In this document: in pieces, positions 55,800-64,000 of the stretch
Numbering within the stretch: the stretch's first letter is position 1
How the letters are laid out: each line of letters opens with the position of its first letter
Source of the DNA: Nannobrachium achirus
Taxonomy: Eukaryota; Chordata; Actinopteri; Myctophiformes; Myctophidae
Direction: 5' to 3'
DNA length: 64,000 nucleotides
NCBI GenBank assembly: GCA_963921795.1
Contig: OY997651.1
Span: 56,550,142 to 56,614,141 of the forward strand
Translations under genes and position numbers: made by a program
Notes under the pieces: model-generated
Told to the model about the DNA's origin: nothing
The model's database searches: none
Seen by the model: only the letters and a program-made list of their open reading frames with translations

Positions 55800-56390
55800 A
55801 AGTAGTGCTCTTCCGAGCACAGGTCTCCACCAGGCCAGGTGTCCTGTTATAGCGCCCCCATGAGGCTGATTTGAAAAGTTTGAAGTGGCATTTCTTCCTC
55901 TGCCTAGTGGGAATGTGCGTGCACAATTTCACAAAAATTGCACGCTGTGTTCGTGATTTGAGGCATTTTGTTCAAAACGGACCAATCTTACAAACTTTGA
56001 AAGCCAATCTCAGCCAATCAGGATGGAATATGGACAATCAGACAGATCCATGTCGATCACATGACTGTAGAGATAATGTCTACCGATTTGCGTGATTTTT
56101 GGACAAAATCTGTAGGAGTACTGGCCAAAAGGTAGTTTTGCACAAATTGGCCTCCTGGTGGCGCTAGAACAGGCCCATGTGAAAAATGTGGGGCAGAGGT
56201 TCTGAATTGGCATCCAGGGAGTGTGTGTGCTCAGTTTGGCAGCGACAAGGCCAACGGCGCCAGAGATTAGCAGGTAACAAACTGGAGGACAGACGGACGC
56301 ACACACGCACGGACGGACGGACGGACGGACGGACGGACGGACAGGGGCGAAAACATACTCTCCCCCAAGCCTTCGGCTGGTGGAAATAAT
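55800..56390. repeat. Unclassified rep. with GCGCC motif and (GGAC)n
   Basis: TATAGCGCCCCCATGAGGCTG, TGGTGGCGCTAGAAC and AGTTTGGCAGCGACAAGG, then (GGAC)n at 56308-56342 and TTCGGCTGGTGGAAATAAT resemble a dispersed fish repeat. Class not assigned. Confidence 0.5.
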
Positions 56391-56462
56391 CATTTCACGA
56401 TTATTGTCACAAACAAAATCATTGTTTCATGGTATTATCGCGATAATCAAAATCCATTATAT

Positions 56463-56526
56463 TGCCAACAAATAGCAGCTCACAACACCACATTGTGAGC
56501 TTGTACATCTGCTATTTTTTTTTTGG
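56463..56526. repeat. Core hairpin in D, decayed
   Basis: GCCAACAAATAGCAGCTCACAACA and TTGTGAGCTTGTACATCTGC pair partly. Confidence 0.75.
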
Positions 56527-56593
56527 CCAAGGCATTTGATAAAAAAAAAAGAAAAAAAGACTGTATCAAGTACGTATATTATAGGCTAAGCAC

Positions 56594-57076
56594 TAGGGCA
56601 TAACGAAAAAGTCGACAAGTCGACTCAGTCGACTTCATTACACAAGTCAACTCCCACCAGAGAAAGTCGATGTTGAAAGAAATAATAACAATACTTTCAA
56701 TTGTGAAATTTGCAAATTTTGCCTTGCGATGCGAGGCGTTGTGAGCATGTAGTTCGGCTATTTTCACAATTTCTGCCTCTATATATTTGACAATTTGGAC
56801 AATGTTTAATTTGCCATTTTAGAGGTATTAATAAGTCTTTAAATTGGCACTTTAGAAATGTGAAGATACCTTCTATACGCTTAAACTGTATGTCGATTTG
56901 TTTACAGTTGAGTGAGAAAACAATGTTTCACATTAAGTTAATCATCTGGGGAGCCCCCAAAATAATTGGGGGATCGTGTGTGATGTGATGACGCCATCAA
57001 ACGATAAAGTCGACTTCAACTCAACTTTTTACTGAGTCGAGTAGACTTGCAAAAATCATAAGTCGTTAATGCCCTA
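56594..57076 (+). mobile_element. L element, hAT type, 483 bp
   Basis: TAGGGCATAACGAAAAAGTC to AGTCGTTAATGCCCTA; CTAAGCAC (56586-56593) and CTAAGTAC (57077-57084). Confidence 0.9.
56699..56774. repeat. Core hairpin in L, left arm eroded
   Basis: ATTGTGAAAT / ATTTTCACAAT outer arms; right arm GAGGCGTTGTGAGCATGTAG intact. Confidence 0.8.
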
Positions 57077-57283
57077 CTAAGTACCTTTTACCAATTGGGT
57101 TTAAGTGGTACCGGATATGCAGCTCGGCAAATAAGAGGTGAATTGTTTCCAGTTCATGACGGAGGACGATAAATTCAATCTCCACGATACGATTATTGTG
57201 AGTGTTTTTTTATCACGATAAACGATAATATCGCTTATTGTCCCATCCCTAGTCCCTGCCTGAACGGAAAAACATTTTTTAAA

Positions 57284-57412
57284 TCATTTTGAAATGAGAA
57301 TCGATTGTTGAATTGAGAATCGCTTTGAATCGAAAATAAAATAAAATAATAATAATAATAATCGAATCGTGACCCCAAGAATCGGAATGGAATCGTGAGA
57401 TGATTCACAGCC
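57284..57412 (+). mobile_element. Fragment with hAT-like end
   Basis: Ends GAGATGATTCACAGCCCA and is rich in GAATCG, with an AAT run at 57350-57361. Confidence 0.4.
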
Positions 57413-57581
57413 CAAGTCATTATATTATATAGGATTACATTTCCAGGGCTGTTAATCCGGATTATAGAATTTTGCACACAAATTGGTACACAGTATCTCT
57501 AAAGTCATGTCATCAACATGGATCTGTCCCATTTCCCATATTCCCTCCTGATTGGCTACCATTGCCTTCTAAAGTTTGTTT

Positions 57582-57937
57582 CATGGGCACCCAAGAATCC
57601 ACGGGCACACCAACATACTACGGGGGTGTAAATATCCTCACTGTCGGGAAGAAACCTTGTATCTCCAAGTTTCAAAAATGTGTATGTTTCTTGGCAAAGT
57701 AAAGCCCTGCTTCATCATACAAGGCTGTCGCACAACAGTAGTGAAAACAGCCGATCTACAAGCACACAACGTCTCGCGGTGCGAGGCGTTGTGTGCTTGT
57801 AGATCTGCAGGTAAATCATTTTTAAAATGATAAATACAATACTGGCTTTCAAGCAGTTTTAAGGGGCACACGCCGCACACTTGACCCTTCTCAGGGTCAG
57901 ACCAAAGGTCCCCAGGCACAGTGGTTGAGAAACACTC
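57582..57937 (-). mobile_element. T element with A interior
   Basis: TGGGCACCCAAGAATCC to GTGGTTGAGAAACACT, inverted copy of 39620-39968. Confidence 0.7.
57740..57808. repeat. Core hairpin in A, right outer arm lost
   Basis: TAGTGAAAACAGCCGATC, AACGTCTCGC GGT GCGAGGCGTT, then GTAGATCTGCAGG. Confidence 0.9.
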
Positions 57938-58009
57938 AGGTCGCTTATCCCCCAATAAGGGAGTCTTACTGGTACCTTTACTTAAAATAAATGTGAGTAC
58001 TTTTTCCAC

Positions 58010-58380
58010 CACTGCTTGTCGCACACTTTCACTTGAGCCAATGGATTCACAGTTTGTGGCGTTATCCACACAGCCAGTCTGGATGCCCATGGATTCAATT
58101 CTAAAACGGATTATCATATGACATCATCATAATATTGCATTCATGATGATTTAACGAGCGCTCTCGGGTCATTGGCCGGTTGATTCTAAAGGGGTCAGGG
58201 ATCGCCCAATAAGCAGAGACACCAGTGGTGGGGATTAACGCTTCCATGTCCGACAATAGTGCTGGGATTATGCAGGATTACATCTGCCCTCCAAGACCTT
58301 TCGATATTAATTGCCAAATTGAGGGACTACACATTTTTCATTAACAAGCGCATTATTTCCATACAAGGCATATCTCATTA
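58010..58380. other. No gene seen
   Basis: Unique sequence. ATGACATCATCAT-type repeats at 58117-58150. Confidence 0.4.
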
Positions 58381-58382
58381 TG

Positions 58383-58606
58383 GTCGTTGTCGGGTGGAAA
58401 CCTTGTATGTCCAAGACCGTTCGTTTTGTATTCATCATTAGCACTAGCAGCTCTACAAGCAAACACCGCGAGGCGTTGTGTGCTTGTAGATCGGCTGTTT
58501 TCACTACTTGTGTGCAACGGTTTTGTATGATGACGCAGGGCTTTACTTTGGGAAAGAACATACACATTTTAAACTTGGAGATACAAGGTTTCTGCCAGAC
58601 AGTGAC
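58383..58606 (+). mobile_element. A element, hairpin left arm damaged
   Basis: GTCGTTGTCGGGTGG to CTGCCAGACAGTGAC. A second A left terminus (GTCACTGTCGGGTGG, 58613) follows at once. Confidence 0.8.
58445..58508. repeat. Core hairpin in A
   Basis: AGCAGCTCTACAAGCAAACACC with GCGAGGCGTTGTGTGCTTGTAG. Confidence 0.75.
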
Positions 58607-58734
58607 AATATGGTCACTGTCGGGTGGAAACCCTGTAGGTCCAAAATACTTTTCAGGAAATGTAAAAAAAAAAAAAATAGAGTAGTTATTAGGCGCACAT
58701 CATTTTTAATACAGTCTGTCAAATAGTTAAAGAT

Positions 58735-59045
58735 TTACTAGTAAGACGCCTCAGGGCGACATGCGAACTCGGTGAGGTCGCTCGCGCCAATTCTTAGCCA
58801 TCTGGCCAATGATGTATATCGGACTCCTGGAGACCCCTGCATGATAGTCAAAAATGTGATGTTAGAACATGCCCATATATGGGCATTACCAAACATGGGC
58901 ATTCCCTGATATGCGCTTAATGTTGATGACATCGGGACAGGGATCTCCATATATGGGCATAAAACGGACAAGGACATAATTAATATTAAAGTGTGACTCG
59001 TGATGACATCAGCGACATCCATATATGGGCATAAAAGGGACATCA
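58735..59045 (-). repeat. N-family repeat
   Basis: CTAGTAAGACGCCTC and three CCATATATGGGCATAAAA-type units; see 11150 and 44180. Confidence 0.65.
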
Positions 59046-59079
59046 AGCCATGAGTGTGATGTCATTGAACCAAGTGGGG

Positions 59080-59640
59080 TAATAAATGCATATAATTCCC
59101 TCTGTTCCATTCTCTTTCATACTTTCCACCCCTCTACTGGAGTTTCAGTCAAAAGGGGTTTAAGTCAAAACATCTGGTACCATTGCAGCTTTGACAAATG
59201 GTCATGTCAACAACTGTTAACAATTATATGTTAACCTATAGTGGTGTTTCCATAAAGCCACTTAATGCACATTAAGGCTTATTCCCATTATTTTTTTTAT
59301 GGAAACACTTCAAAATTCGAATAAACTTTCATTATCCGCAAAACCTTGTATCCGCTTGGAGGAGGTGGATTTTGAGCCTTTATCGAATAAACTAAATGCG
59401 CATTTGTGAATGGAAACGGGTCAGACAATGAATGCGAATAAATTATGACGTTCTGGGTCCATATCGTCCTCCAACTTAACACTTTCCCCTGCCGCTTAAC
59501 GTCCATTGTATAGCGTTTATAGCCCACAAAACAAACCGGTTGTTTGTTACACACGGAGTGACACGGACTGTGTGTACATTCCTCCCGTTTTCACCTTCTG
59601 GAGTCAAGCCATCCGTGGCTAACCCTTCCTCATCACAAGG
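59080..59640. other. No gene seen
   Basis: GTGTTTCCATAAAGCCACTT and TTTATGGAAACACTT (59244-59309) form an inverted repeat. Otherwise unassigned. Confidence 0.4.
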
Positions 59641-59645
59641 TGTTG

Positions 59646-59732
59646 CTTGCCAAAAGTGGCCGATCTACAAGCTCACAGCAACTCGCATCCGCGTCTCTGC
59701 GCCGCGTTGTGAACTTGCAGATCGGCCACCTT
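59646..59732. repeat. Core hairpin in a distinct flank
   Basis: GTGGCCGATCTACAAGCTCACAG with GTTGTGAACTTGCAGATCGGCCAC. The flank matches no other copy in the window. Confidence 0.85.
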
Positions 59733-59734
59733 GC

Positions 59735-60008
59735 AGGATGAGTGTGCAGTCTGTGCACTGTGCAGCAATCGAGTCACAGCAGTCAGATGTGCAGTGCTCA
59801 CGTCTCGCCCCGATAGCAGGCGATCCTTACACAGATATAAAAAGCTAGATACCTCATCCGCCGCTGCAGTTCATTGGCGCGACTGGGCCCCCTGCAGTGG
59901 GAAAGAGGGAGTCCTGCATCTGATTGATCTACCGAGCATCCCATTCTGTGACGCACAAGGAAACGTCCTTCAGAATTCCAGAAGCTTGCCAGTCATCTTT
60001 TACCAACG
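59735..60008. other. No gene seen
   Basis: Moderately GC-rich unique sequence. A plus-strand open frame (59731-60093) runs into the C element and is not supported. Confidence 0.35.
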
Positions 60009-60016
60009 CCCCAGAT

Positions 60017-60446
60017 CATACATGGGCAACTGGCGGCCCGGGTGCCACATGCGGCCCCCGCCTTTGCTTAATGTGGCCCGCAGGTTAACATGACCTGCTT
60101 TAATTCCGTCAGCTTAATGACTAGTAGTATTAAAATGTATTATTTTTTATGTCCAATGTATTTGTATTTAAGTTCATAAAGTTAACATGTGAATATAACT
60201 ATAATGCGTTTGAAATTAAATCAAAGTGTTACATTTCAGGATTCCAATTCAAAAGAAACAAAAATAGCCGGCCTACAATCTCAAAACGCATCGCAGCGCG
60301 ATGCGTTTTGAGCTTGTAGATCTGCTATTTTTGCTTCTTTTGTATGAGATACTAGAATGACAAAGGACACAGCAATATGCAATTTGGCCCTCTGGAGTGA
60401 AGGTGGATAGTGGCCCTCGCCATCATCAAAGTTTCCCACCCCTCCT
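60017..60446 (-). mobile_element. C element, opposite strand
   Basis: CATACATGGGCAACTGG to TTTCCCACCCCTCCTG; flanks match only 5 of 8. Confidence 0.8.
60251..60341. repeat. Core hairpin, AAAACGCATCGC variant
   Basis: AAAAGAAACAAAAATAGCC / GCTATTTTTGCTTCTTTT outer; CAAAACGCATCGC AGC GCGATGCGTTTTG. Confidence 0.95.
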
Positions 60447-60769
60447 GTAGATGTTTAGAACTTAGGAGTCAACCTTGCCACTAAAATCACTCTAATATCT
60501 TGCTGTATTATATAGGTACATTATTACTGACACCATTCCTAAGGAAAACACATTTCTGCCTGTAAACAAGATGTAACAATAAAGACGTCTTGAAACCATT
60601 TCAATTCATGCTGCCAACTTGAATTCAAGTATATCCAAGTTTTACTGCATCTTGAGAGGTGCATTGTGACCTCCTGAAGGCAAACTGTTTTAATGCAGTT
60701 CTAAAGACAGAAGCCTTCAAGATGCTACAACGATACAAGGCCATACTGTATAGGAGTATAACGTCGTAT

Positions 60770-60896
60770 GTCGGGTGGAAACCTTGTATGTCCAAAACCG
60801 TTTGTTTTGTATTTATCATTGTTAAAATGATTTAAACTAGTGAAAACAGCCGATCTACAAGCACACAATGCCTCGCACCGCGAGGCGTTGTGTGCT
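60770..60896 (+). mobile_element. A element cut by LINE
   Basis: CGTATGTCGGGTGGAAACC to the hairpin right arm GAGGCGTTGTGTGC. The last bases of A (CAGTGACGAT) reappear at 61247 after the LINE. Confidence 0.75.
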
Positions 60897-61250
60897 AACT
60901 CGCTGGCCTCCTTTAAAACGGCCCTGAAAATTCATCTTTCAGGAGGTCAGAGGCGTAGGTAGCCTACATTTTTTCCCTGAAGACAGGAAAAAAGTGTATT
61001 TTTTTTGCCTCCTGCCCCGAACATATATGTGAATTATTTATATTTATCAAATGCAACGAACATTGCCATGTTCTGTAAATTGAGTGCCAAGGACTTCCAA
61101 TGGAATCAAGACTGTAAAAGGACTTATTGGGATGTTCCTATTGGACAGAATGCTTTTAGCCCTACCAGTGCTGTGCTACATGTTTTAAATGTGTCCACTG
61201 TACATGTGTGTAAATTCATTGTGCAAATAAAAAAATAATCAAAAACAGTG
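60897..61250 (+). pseudogene. LINE 3' end, C-terminal scrap
   Basis: Opens with a frame reading NSLASFKTALKIHLS, typical of the extreme C-terminus of fish LINE reverse transcriptase proteins (SFKxxLKTHLF). About 300 bp of 3' UTR and an AAATAAAAAAATAATC tail follow. Strongly 5'-truncated, inserted in the hairpin arm of an A element. Confidence 0.6.
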
Positions 61251-61253
61251 ACG

Positions 61254-61355
61254 ATAAGCTTTCAGAAGGTGCCGCCTCCGTAAAACACCGATTGCTGTCA
61301 TCAATGGCATGACATCTTACTGCTGTGTGTGACTGTGATATTGAAAATGTTTTAA
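61254..61355 (+). repeat. Direct repeat, left copy
   Basis: CAGAAGGTGCCGCCTCCGTA ... TGCTGTCATCAATGGCATGA is repeated at 62150-62246. Confidence 0.85.
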
Positions 61356-61574
61356 AGGACAACTCCGCCCTAAATCACTTCTAGGATAATTTTCCTGCTT
61401 TTATTGATCCAAAAGTACTGTCCATGGGGTCTATTAGGCACAAATGCCCCTGTTGTCCAGTTTCCCCAGCAGAACCCAGCAGCTCTCATAGCATAGAGTG
61501 GAGCCCATAAGCCTATCACGTTTACACTATTTGTTGCGGTCAAAAGTGATTTCTTTTTTCATGAATGTGTTATT
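61356..61574 (+). mobile_element. U element, left part
   Basis: AGGACAACTCCGCCC after TTAA (61352-61355); shows the true left end of U. Cut off at 61574. Confidence 0.8.
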
Positions 61575-61576
61575 AT

Positions 61577-62138
61577 TAGGGGTGTAACGATGCATTTTAA
61601 TAGCGATTCGATACATATCACAATACATGGTTGACGATACGATTCATGGACGATATTGGTTCATTCAAGGCGATACGATACGATTCGATTCAATGATTTA
61701 AAATCGATATAGTAACTATTTAGCAAATAAATTAAATCTGTGTGAAAGGTGTGGATAGTGCAGGTTTTAAGGGAAACATGTATTATTATGGATATAAATA
61801 AGTAAACACAGTGATTATCTGCCAAATACATGGTCATTGCATATTGACAAACCTGCACCTTGACATGAACACAGAGATTACACACATTTATCGATAGACC
61901 AGTGTAGCTATAAGGAAAAGTAATTAAACCCCTACTTTTACATTGTTCTTCTTAAATATGCTAAATACAATGCACAAGTAGGTAGTATCGATACAATCGA
62001 TTCTTTGCACTGCCGATTCGATACGATACCCAAAATAAAACGATGCAATTTGATTTTAGCTGTTTTCATTTTGATATACTTCGATTTCTTTCGTTAAAAA
62101 CGATATTTCGATACAGCTACTATATCGTTACACCCCTA
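61577..62138 (+). mobile_element. hAT-type element (GGGGTGTAACG), 562 bp
   Basis: TAGGGGTGTAACGATGC to ATATCGTTACACCCCTA. Flanks do not match, so one junction was probably deleted. Confidence 0.8.
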
Positions 62139-62149
62139 GAGTAGGCCTA

Positions 62150-62246
62150 TAAGCGTTCAGAAGGTGCCGCCTCCGTAGAACACAGAGTGCTGTCATCAAT
62201 GGCATGACATTTTACTGGTGTGACTGTGACATTGAAAATGTGTTAA
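62150..62246 (+). repeat. Direct repeat, right copy
   Basis: Pairs with 61254-61355; differs at about a dozen positions. Confidence 0.85.
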
Positions 62247-62249
62247 GTG

Positions 62250-62330
62250 TGTGTCCGGGTGGCGCGTTGGTAAAGTGCCTTGACCTCGACCGCGGAGGCG
62301 CATGCAGCTTCGTCAAGTGGCTACACCAGG
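62250..62330 (+). mobile_element. tRNA-derived SINE head, fragment
   Basis: GGGTGGCGCGTTGGTAAAGTG resembles a pol III box A-like tRNA head (TGGCNNAGTNGG). The remainder is replaced by the AA element. Confidence 0.45.
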
Positions 62331-62336
62331 GGTTTT

Positions 62337-62847
62337 CAAAGTGGGTGACGGGGCACCCGGGGATGCCGCAACGGCAGTCCAGGGGTGCAGCCAGATAATT
62401 TGATAATATTTGGAATTCATTTGGACATTTGAAAAAATATTTAGTATGATTTTAAACTTAAAGTACAAAGTTATTTTCAGTCAGTTCTAACCAAAATGGC
62501 TGTTATCTCAACGTTTTCCTCGCAACATAATCATTGAAATATCGTCACTGCCGGTCATTTGGTAAAGCAAGGCCCTGTTTCATCATACAAGACTGTCGCA
62601 CAAAACTAGTGAAAACAGCCTATCTACAAGATGCGAGGCGTTGTGTGCTTGTAGATCTGCTGTTTTCACTAGTTTAGTACATTTTATAGATGATAATTAC
62701 AAAACGAACGGTTTTGGACATACAAGGTTTCCACCCGACAACGACCTTATGCTAGGTGCTGGGAGTGAGAATTATAGTGTAGGGGAGCCTCGGATTAAAA
62801 CAAATATTTATGGGGTGCCCTGAGACAAAAAAGTTTGGGAGCCCCTG
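62337..62847 (-). mobile_element. AA element, hAT type, containing A
   Basis: CAGGGGTTTTCAAAGTG to GTTTGGGAGCCCCTG; GGCTACAC and ATCTACAC flanks match 6 of 8. A lies at 62543-62745. Confidence 0.8.
62604..62675. repeat. Core hairpin in A, left inner arm lost
   Basis: ACTAGTGAAAACAGCC / GCTGTTTTCACTAGT outer arms with TATCTACAAGATGCGAGG between. Confidence 0.9.
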
Positions 62848-62855
62848 ATCTACAC

Positions 62856-62945
62856 CAGTGGTTTGCAACCTCTTTTCACATCAAGGTCCATTATTTATTT
62901 GGCATTCGAGCCACGGACCACCCGATGACATTTAGCCTCTCAGAC
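62856..62945 (+). mobile_element. hAT-like end (CAGTGGTTTGCAACC)
   Basis: Begins exactly after the 8 bp ATCTACAC that flanks AA. The other end was not found. Confidence 0.55.
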
Positions 62946-63104
62946 CGAAAACGTATAAATGTTGTTATCGTCGGCTACGATTTTGTCCACAACTCCGTGC
63001 TGTATTGACGTGGAATCAAAGGAGAGACAACAGGCCCACATTGATCCAAATATCAATTCCTCTACATTCAATTGTGTAGACTTCTTGTAAATTAAGTAAT
63101 ATGA

Positions 63105-63175
63105 AGAACATTCATGGGGGGCCCGCAGTGAATCCTTGTACCCAGGGCCCAGAATTTGGTGCGACAGCCCTGCGT
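63105..63175 (-). mobile_element. I-family end fragment
   Basis: TCATGGGGGGCCCGCAGTG to GGTGCGACAGCCCTG. Confidence 0.75.
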
Positions 63176-63339
63176 GCGTGAACAATGCCTTGGCAGCATT
63201 CCACTCCCACTCTGCCTCTCTCCACTGAATGATTTGAATAAATCACATTCTGTCCTCCTGTCAGACGGAGGAGAGGCTCAAGGTAAATTGAAGAGTCGAC
63301 TCGACTTCTCCATCTCAGGCATCGCATACGCATGCCGGG

Positions 63340-63556
63340 TAGGGATGGGACGATAAGTGATAGTATAGTTTATCGTGATAAAAAAAACACTCGCGATAAA
63401 CGTATTGTGAAGATTTTATTTATCGTGATATAGTCCTCCGTCATGCACTGGGATCAATTCACCTTTTATTTATCCGAGCTGCATATCCAGTACCACTTAA
63501 ACCCTCTAGAATTGGTAAAAGGTAATAATAATGTACGTACTTGATAGTGTTTTTTT
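63340..63556 (+). mobile_element. D element, left half
   Basis: TAGGGATGGGACGATAAG to ACGTACTTGATAGTG, collinear with 47774 onwards. Shows the intact CCACTTAAACCC site. Confidence 0.8.
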
Positions 63557-63913
63557 TAGGGCTGGGACTTTAACTGATTAATTGTGATTAATTAATTGCA
63601 GAAAATGTATGCGATAAAAAAATGATTACGCATTTTAAATCGCACTTTGTTTTTGCAACACAGAACCTTCAGTTTCGGGCATACCGATCATAGCGATGCA
63701 CCAACCAAGAAGAGACAACAAACGCAAAGGGAGAAGTAGCCGATCAGAGTGCTTTGCTTGGCCCAGTGGGTGCGAAATTTAGATTTAAAAAACTCACTTA
63801 TTGATTCACTCATACAACAAAATGTGTTTTACTTGAAAAATAAAATGCTTCTCGGGTCAAATGTTAATATGCGATTAAAATGTGATTAATTGCGATTCAT
63901 TAATTACAAAGCC
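63557..63913 (+). mobile_element. hAT-like element (AGGGCTGGGAC)
   Basis: AGGGCTGGGACTTTAACTG and TGTGATTAATTGCGATTCAT with a decayed AAGCCTG end. Rich in GATTAATT. Confidence 0.5.
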
Positions 63914-64000
63914 TGTAATGAATTCATTTTCTTTTCTTTACATATCTACTGCATAGTACTGTGTTCTATTCGTCTGTCATTCAATGTTATATGAGATACT

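Larger units (their letters stand above)
55761..57251 (+). mobile_element. D element, hAT type, with nested repeats
   Basis: TAGGGATGGGACGATAT to TTGTCCCATCCCTA, interrupted by 55785-56390 and by L at 56594-57076. Confidence 0.75.

Noticed and set aside
57640..58117. 159-codon minus-strand frame
   Set aside because: Mostly T and A transposon sequence; the rest is unique but unsupported.
59731..60093. 120-codon plus-strand frame
   Set aside because: Ends inside a C-family hAT and starts in a hairpin arm; no domain.
62250..62330. Functional tRNA gene
   Set aside because: Only a box A-like tRNA head is present; no box B, anticodon arm or acceptor stem could be built. A SINE head is more likely.

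Overview
This window looks like intergenic or intronic DNA of a teleost fish. I find no host protein gene that I can defend, and no tRNA, rRNA or CRISPR array. The evidence for a fish is the very high density of short non-autonomous DNA transposons with 8-bp (hAT), TTAA, or 3-4 bp target duplications. There are also long (CA)n, (CGCA)n, (GA)n and (CT)n microsatellites, a truncated CR1/L2-type LINE, a tRNA-derived SINE and several solo LTRs. A 200-bp assembly gap (46171-46370) lies close to a 122-bp CA repeat. The only convincing protein-coding remnants belong to retroelements: the reverse transcriptase C-terminus at 50957-51694 and a LINE C-terminal scrap at 60897-61245. One plausible transposon-borne first exon lies at 25450-25658.

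Family labels are mine. hAT type (8-bp target duplication where visible): F (37733, 43571), G (19330), I (31259, 45076, 46643, 54168), L (20492, 56594), P (19812, 49192, 52637), R (4480, 23507), D ('gggatgggac', 11971, 47774, 55761), C (5439, 60017), S (16866, 23984), AA (50023, 62337) and T (39620, 57582). TTAA type: B (6293, 15989, 30503, 53657), J (15249, 31541), U (1578, 28701, 61356), V2 (32771, 36838) and single copies at 5092, 23598, 33837, 36488, 41477 and 47906. A is a roughly 257-bp element with 4-bp AT-rich duplications (14691, 16995, 41027, 58383, 62543).

The dominant signal is a short hairpin module, called the core hairpin (CH) here. Its arms read roughly TAGC-MGATC-TACAAGCTCACAACGC and the reverse complement, around a 1-3 nt tip. 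I count more than 45 full, half or relic copies in 64 kb. CH sits inside at least ten transposon families whose termini are unrelated (hAT, TTAA and 4-bp types). Three features stand out. The stem arms differ between families but nearly always by paired, compensatory changes. The outermost stem (6-14 bp) is different and host-family specific. Some hosts carry two CH copies as inverted partners. This suggests a module that either spreads into transposons while inverting its flank, or is maintained by self-templated arm copying. I treat it as the best candidate for something undescribed.

Nesting is deep. At 23507-26600 a hAT (R) contains a TTAA element, which contains a solo LTR with a perfect GTAAA duplication. 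That LTR contains S, which contains A, which contains CH. At 37733-39207 a hAT (F) has had its own CH split by an LTR and a SINE, and the SINE contains another hAT. Exact target duplications let most of these layers be peeled apart from the sequence alone.
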